A stretch of 19,778 nt of DNA, taken from contig NZ_QAJG01000039.1 in NCBI RefSeq assembly GCF_003046425.1, positions 1 to 19,778 on the forward strand. The letters are read 5' to 3'. Every line of letters starts with the position of its first letter. Position 1 is the first letter of the stretch. Below the pieces are notes generated by a model. That model made no database searches and was not told where the DNA came from. It worked only from the letters and a program-made list of their open reading frames with translations. Source of the stretch: Leptospira borgpetersenii serovar Javanica (GTDB lineage Bacteria > Spirochaetota > Leptospiria > Leptospirales > Leptospiraceae). Made by a program: the position numbers and the translations under genes. This document shows positions 19,045-19,778 of the stretch, in pieces.

Positions 19045-19048
<4 letters not shown>
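19037..19048 (+). CDS. Three-codon leader ORF overlapping the dut start
   Basis: ATG AAC ATA TGA follows a strong AAGGAG (19026-19031) at 5-base spacing. Its stop overlaps the dut ATG as ATGA. It could serve translational coupling (stop-and-restart) or simply be chance. Confidence 0.4.
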
Positions 19049-19482
<434 letters not shown>

Positions 19483-19662
19483 AAACCGCCCCAATTGCCA
19501 TATTTTTTAGAAAAAAATAATATACTAAAGTATCCATAATGCTCACTTCCATCAGGATTCGTTCCGGAAATGAACCAAAAACCTCAATGCAGGATACTCT
19601 ATCTTAAATTTTCAAACAACCCTATTTGGACAGTTAAAAAACAAAAACCTTTTAAGTACTAA
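19483..19662. other. Region downstream of dut
   Basis: 180 bp of AT-rich sequence after the dut stop. I see no ORF, RNA gene or repeat before the hairpin pair that closes the window. Confidence 0.5.
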
Positions 19663-19690
19663 AAAAGCCCGCAATTGCTTGCAGGCTTTT
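19663..19690 (-). terminator. Hairpin, probably a terminator for a minus-strand gene beyond the edge
   Basis: AAAAGCCCGCAA and TTGCAGGCTTTT pair with a single C-A mismatch and a 4-base loop. On the minus strand it ends in TTTTTT, so it fits termination in that direction best. It may also act for dut, although it lies 180 bp past its stop. Confidence 0.6.
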
Positions 19691-19732
19691 CATGAGACAT
19701 TGAGAACAGAAAAAGTAGCGTGACCTAACACC

Positions 19733-19765
19733 CCGGATCCTTTCTTACGAAAGGATCCGGTTTTT
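19733..19765 (+). terminator. Perfect 12-bp hairpin with T5 tail
   Basis: CCGGATCCTTTC (19733-19744) and GAAAGGATCCGG (19749-19760) pair without mismatch around a TTAC loop, followed by TTTTT. It has textbook Rho-independent form on the plus strand. On the minus strand the sequence after the stem is not T-rich. No gene lies immediately upstream on the plus strand (dut ends 250 bp before). Confidence 0.75.
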
Positions 19766-19778
19766 GTCGTGGCTTCAA

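Overview
The window looks like chromosomal DNA of a pathogenic-clade Leptospira. The evidence is the 23-residue leucine-rich-repeat (LRR) proteins built on LPKEIGxLxNL, a DUF1554 lipoprotein (a family I associate with Leptospira), spirochaete-style lipoboxes, and decayed IS3- and IS5-type insertion sequences. Housekeeping genes look to be in the low-40s % GC, higher than I would expect for L. interrogans, so a relative such as the santarosai/weilii/borgpetersenii group is possible. The species is an inference.

Left part, 1-4000: an accessory zone of LRR genes and insertion-sequence debris. An IS3 orfA remnant is cut by the end of what may be an IS481-type element. Next come an intact 467-residue LRR protein gene (minus strand) with a perfect 138-bp internal tandem repeat, a dead IS5-like element that itself carries a 175-bp miniature element, the last 31 codons of an LRR gene cut off at the IS end, and a second LRR gene broken by a one-base frameshift. 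A lone IS end lies at 3975-3992.

Middle part, 4031-12000: a DedA/YqaA-like membrane protein overlaps the end of mutL (both minus). A DUF1554 lipoprotein gene with its own terminator follows on the plus strand. A three-gene plus-strand operon comes next: an MlaC/Ttg2D-like periplasmic protein, a 977-residue RND/MMPL transporter and a small lipoprotein. Together they look like an envelope lipid-trafficking unit resembling HpnM/HpnN or Mla arrangements. The cargo cannot be read from the sequence.

From 12000 to 12907 there is no gene, but there is a terminator and a cluster of miniature inverted-repeat elements, one inserted inside another. From 12908 to 17247 a tightly packed minus-strand operon encodes a polytopic TonB-domain protein, a PrsW-type intramembrane protease, ribosomal protein L11 methyltransferase (prmA) and a PfkB/adenosine-kinase-family sugar kinase. 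Divergent from it is glycyl-tRNA synthetase, followed by dut (dUTPase), whose start codon overlaps the stop of a three-codon leader ORF. Two strong hairpins close the window.

The most interesting points are the nested miniature elements with readable target duplications, the tandem amplification and decay in the LRR genes, the transporter whose second half lacks the usual proton-relay Asp-Tyr pair, and the TonB domain on an eight-helix protein beside PrsW. No wholly new defence or mobile system is evident.
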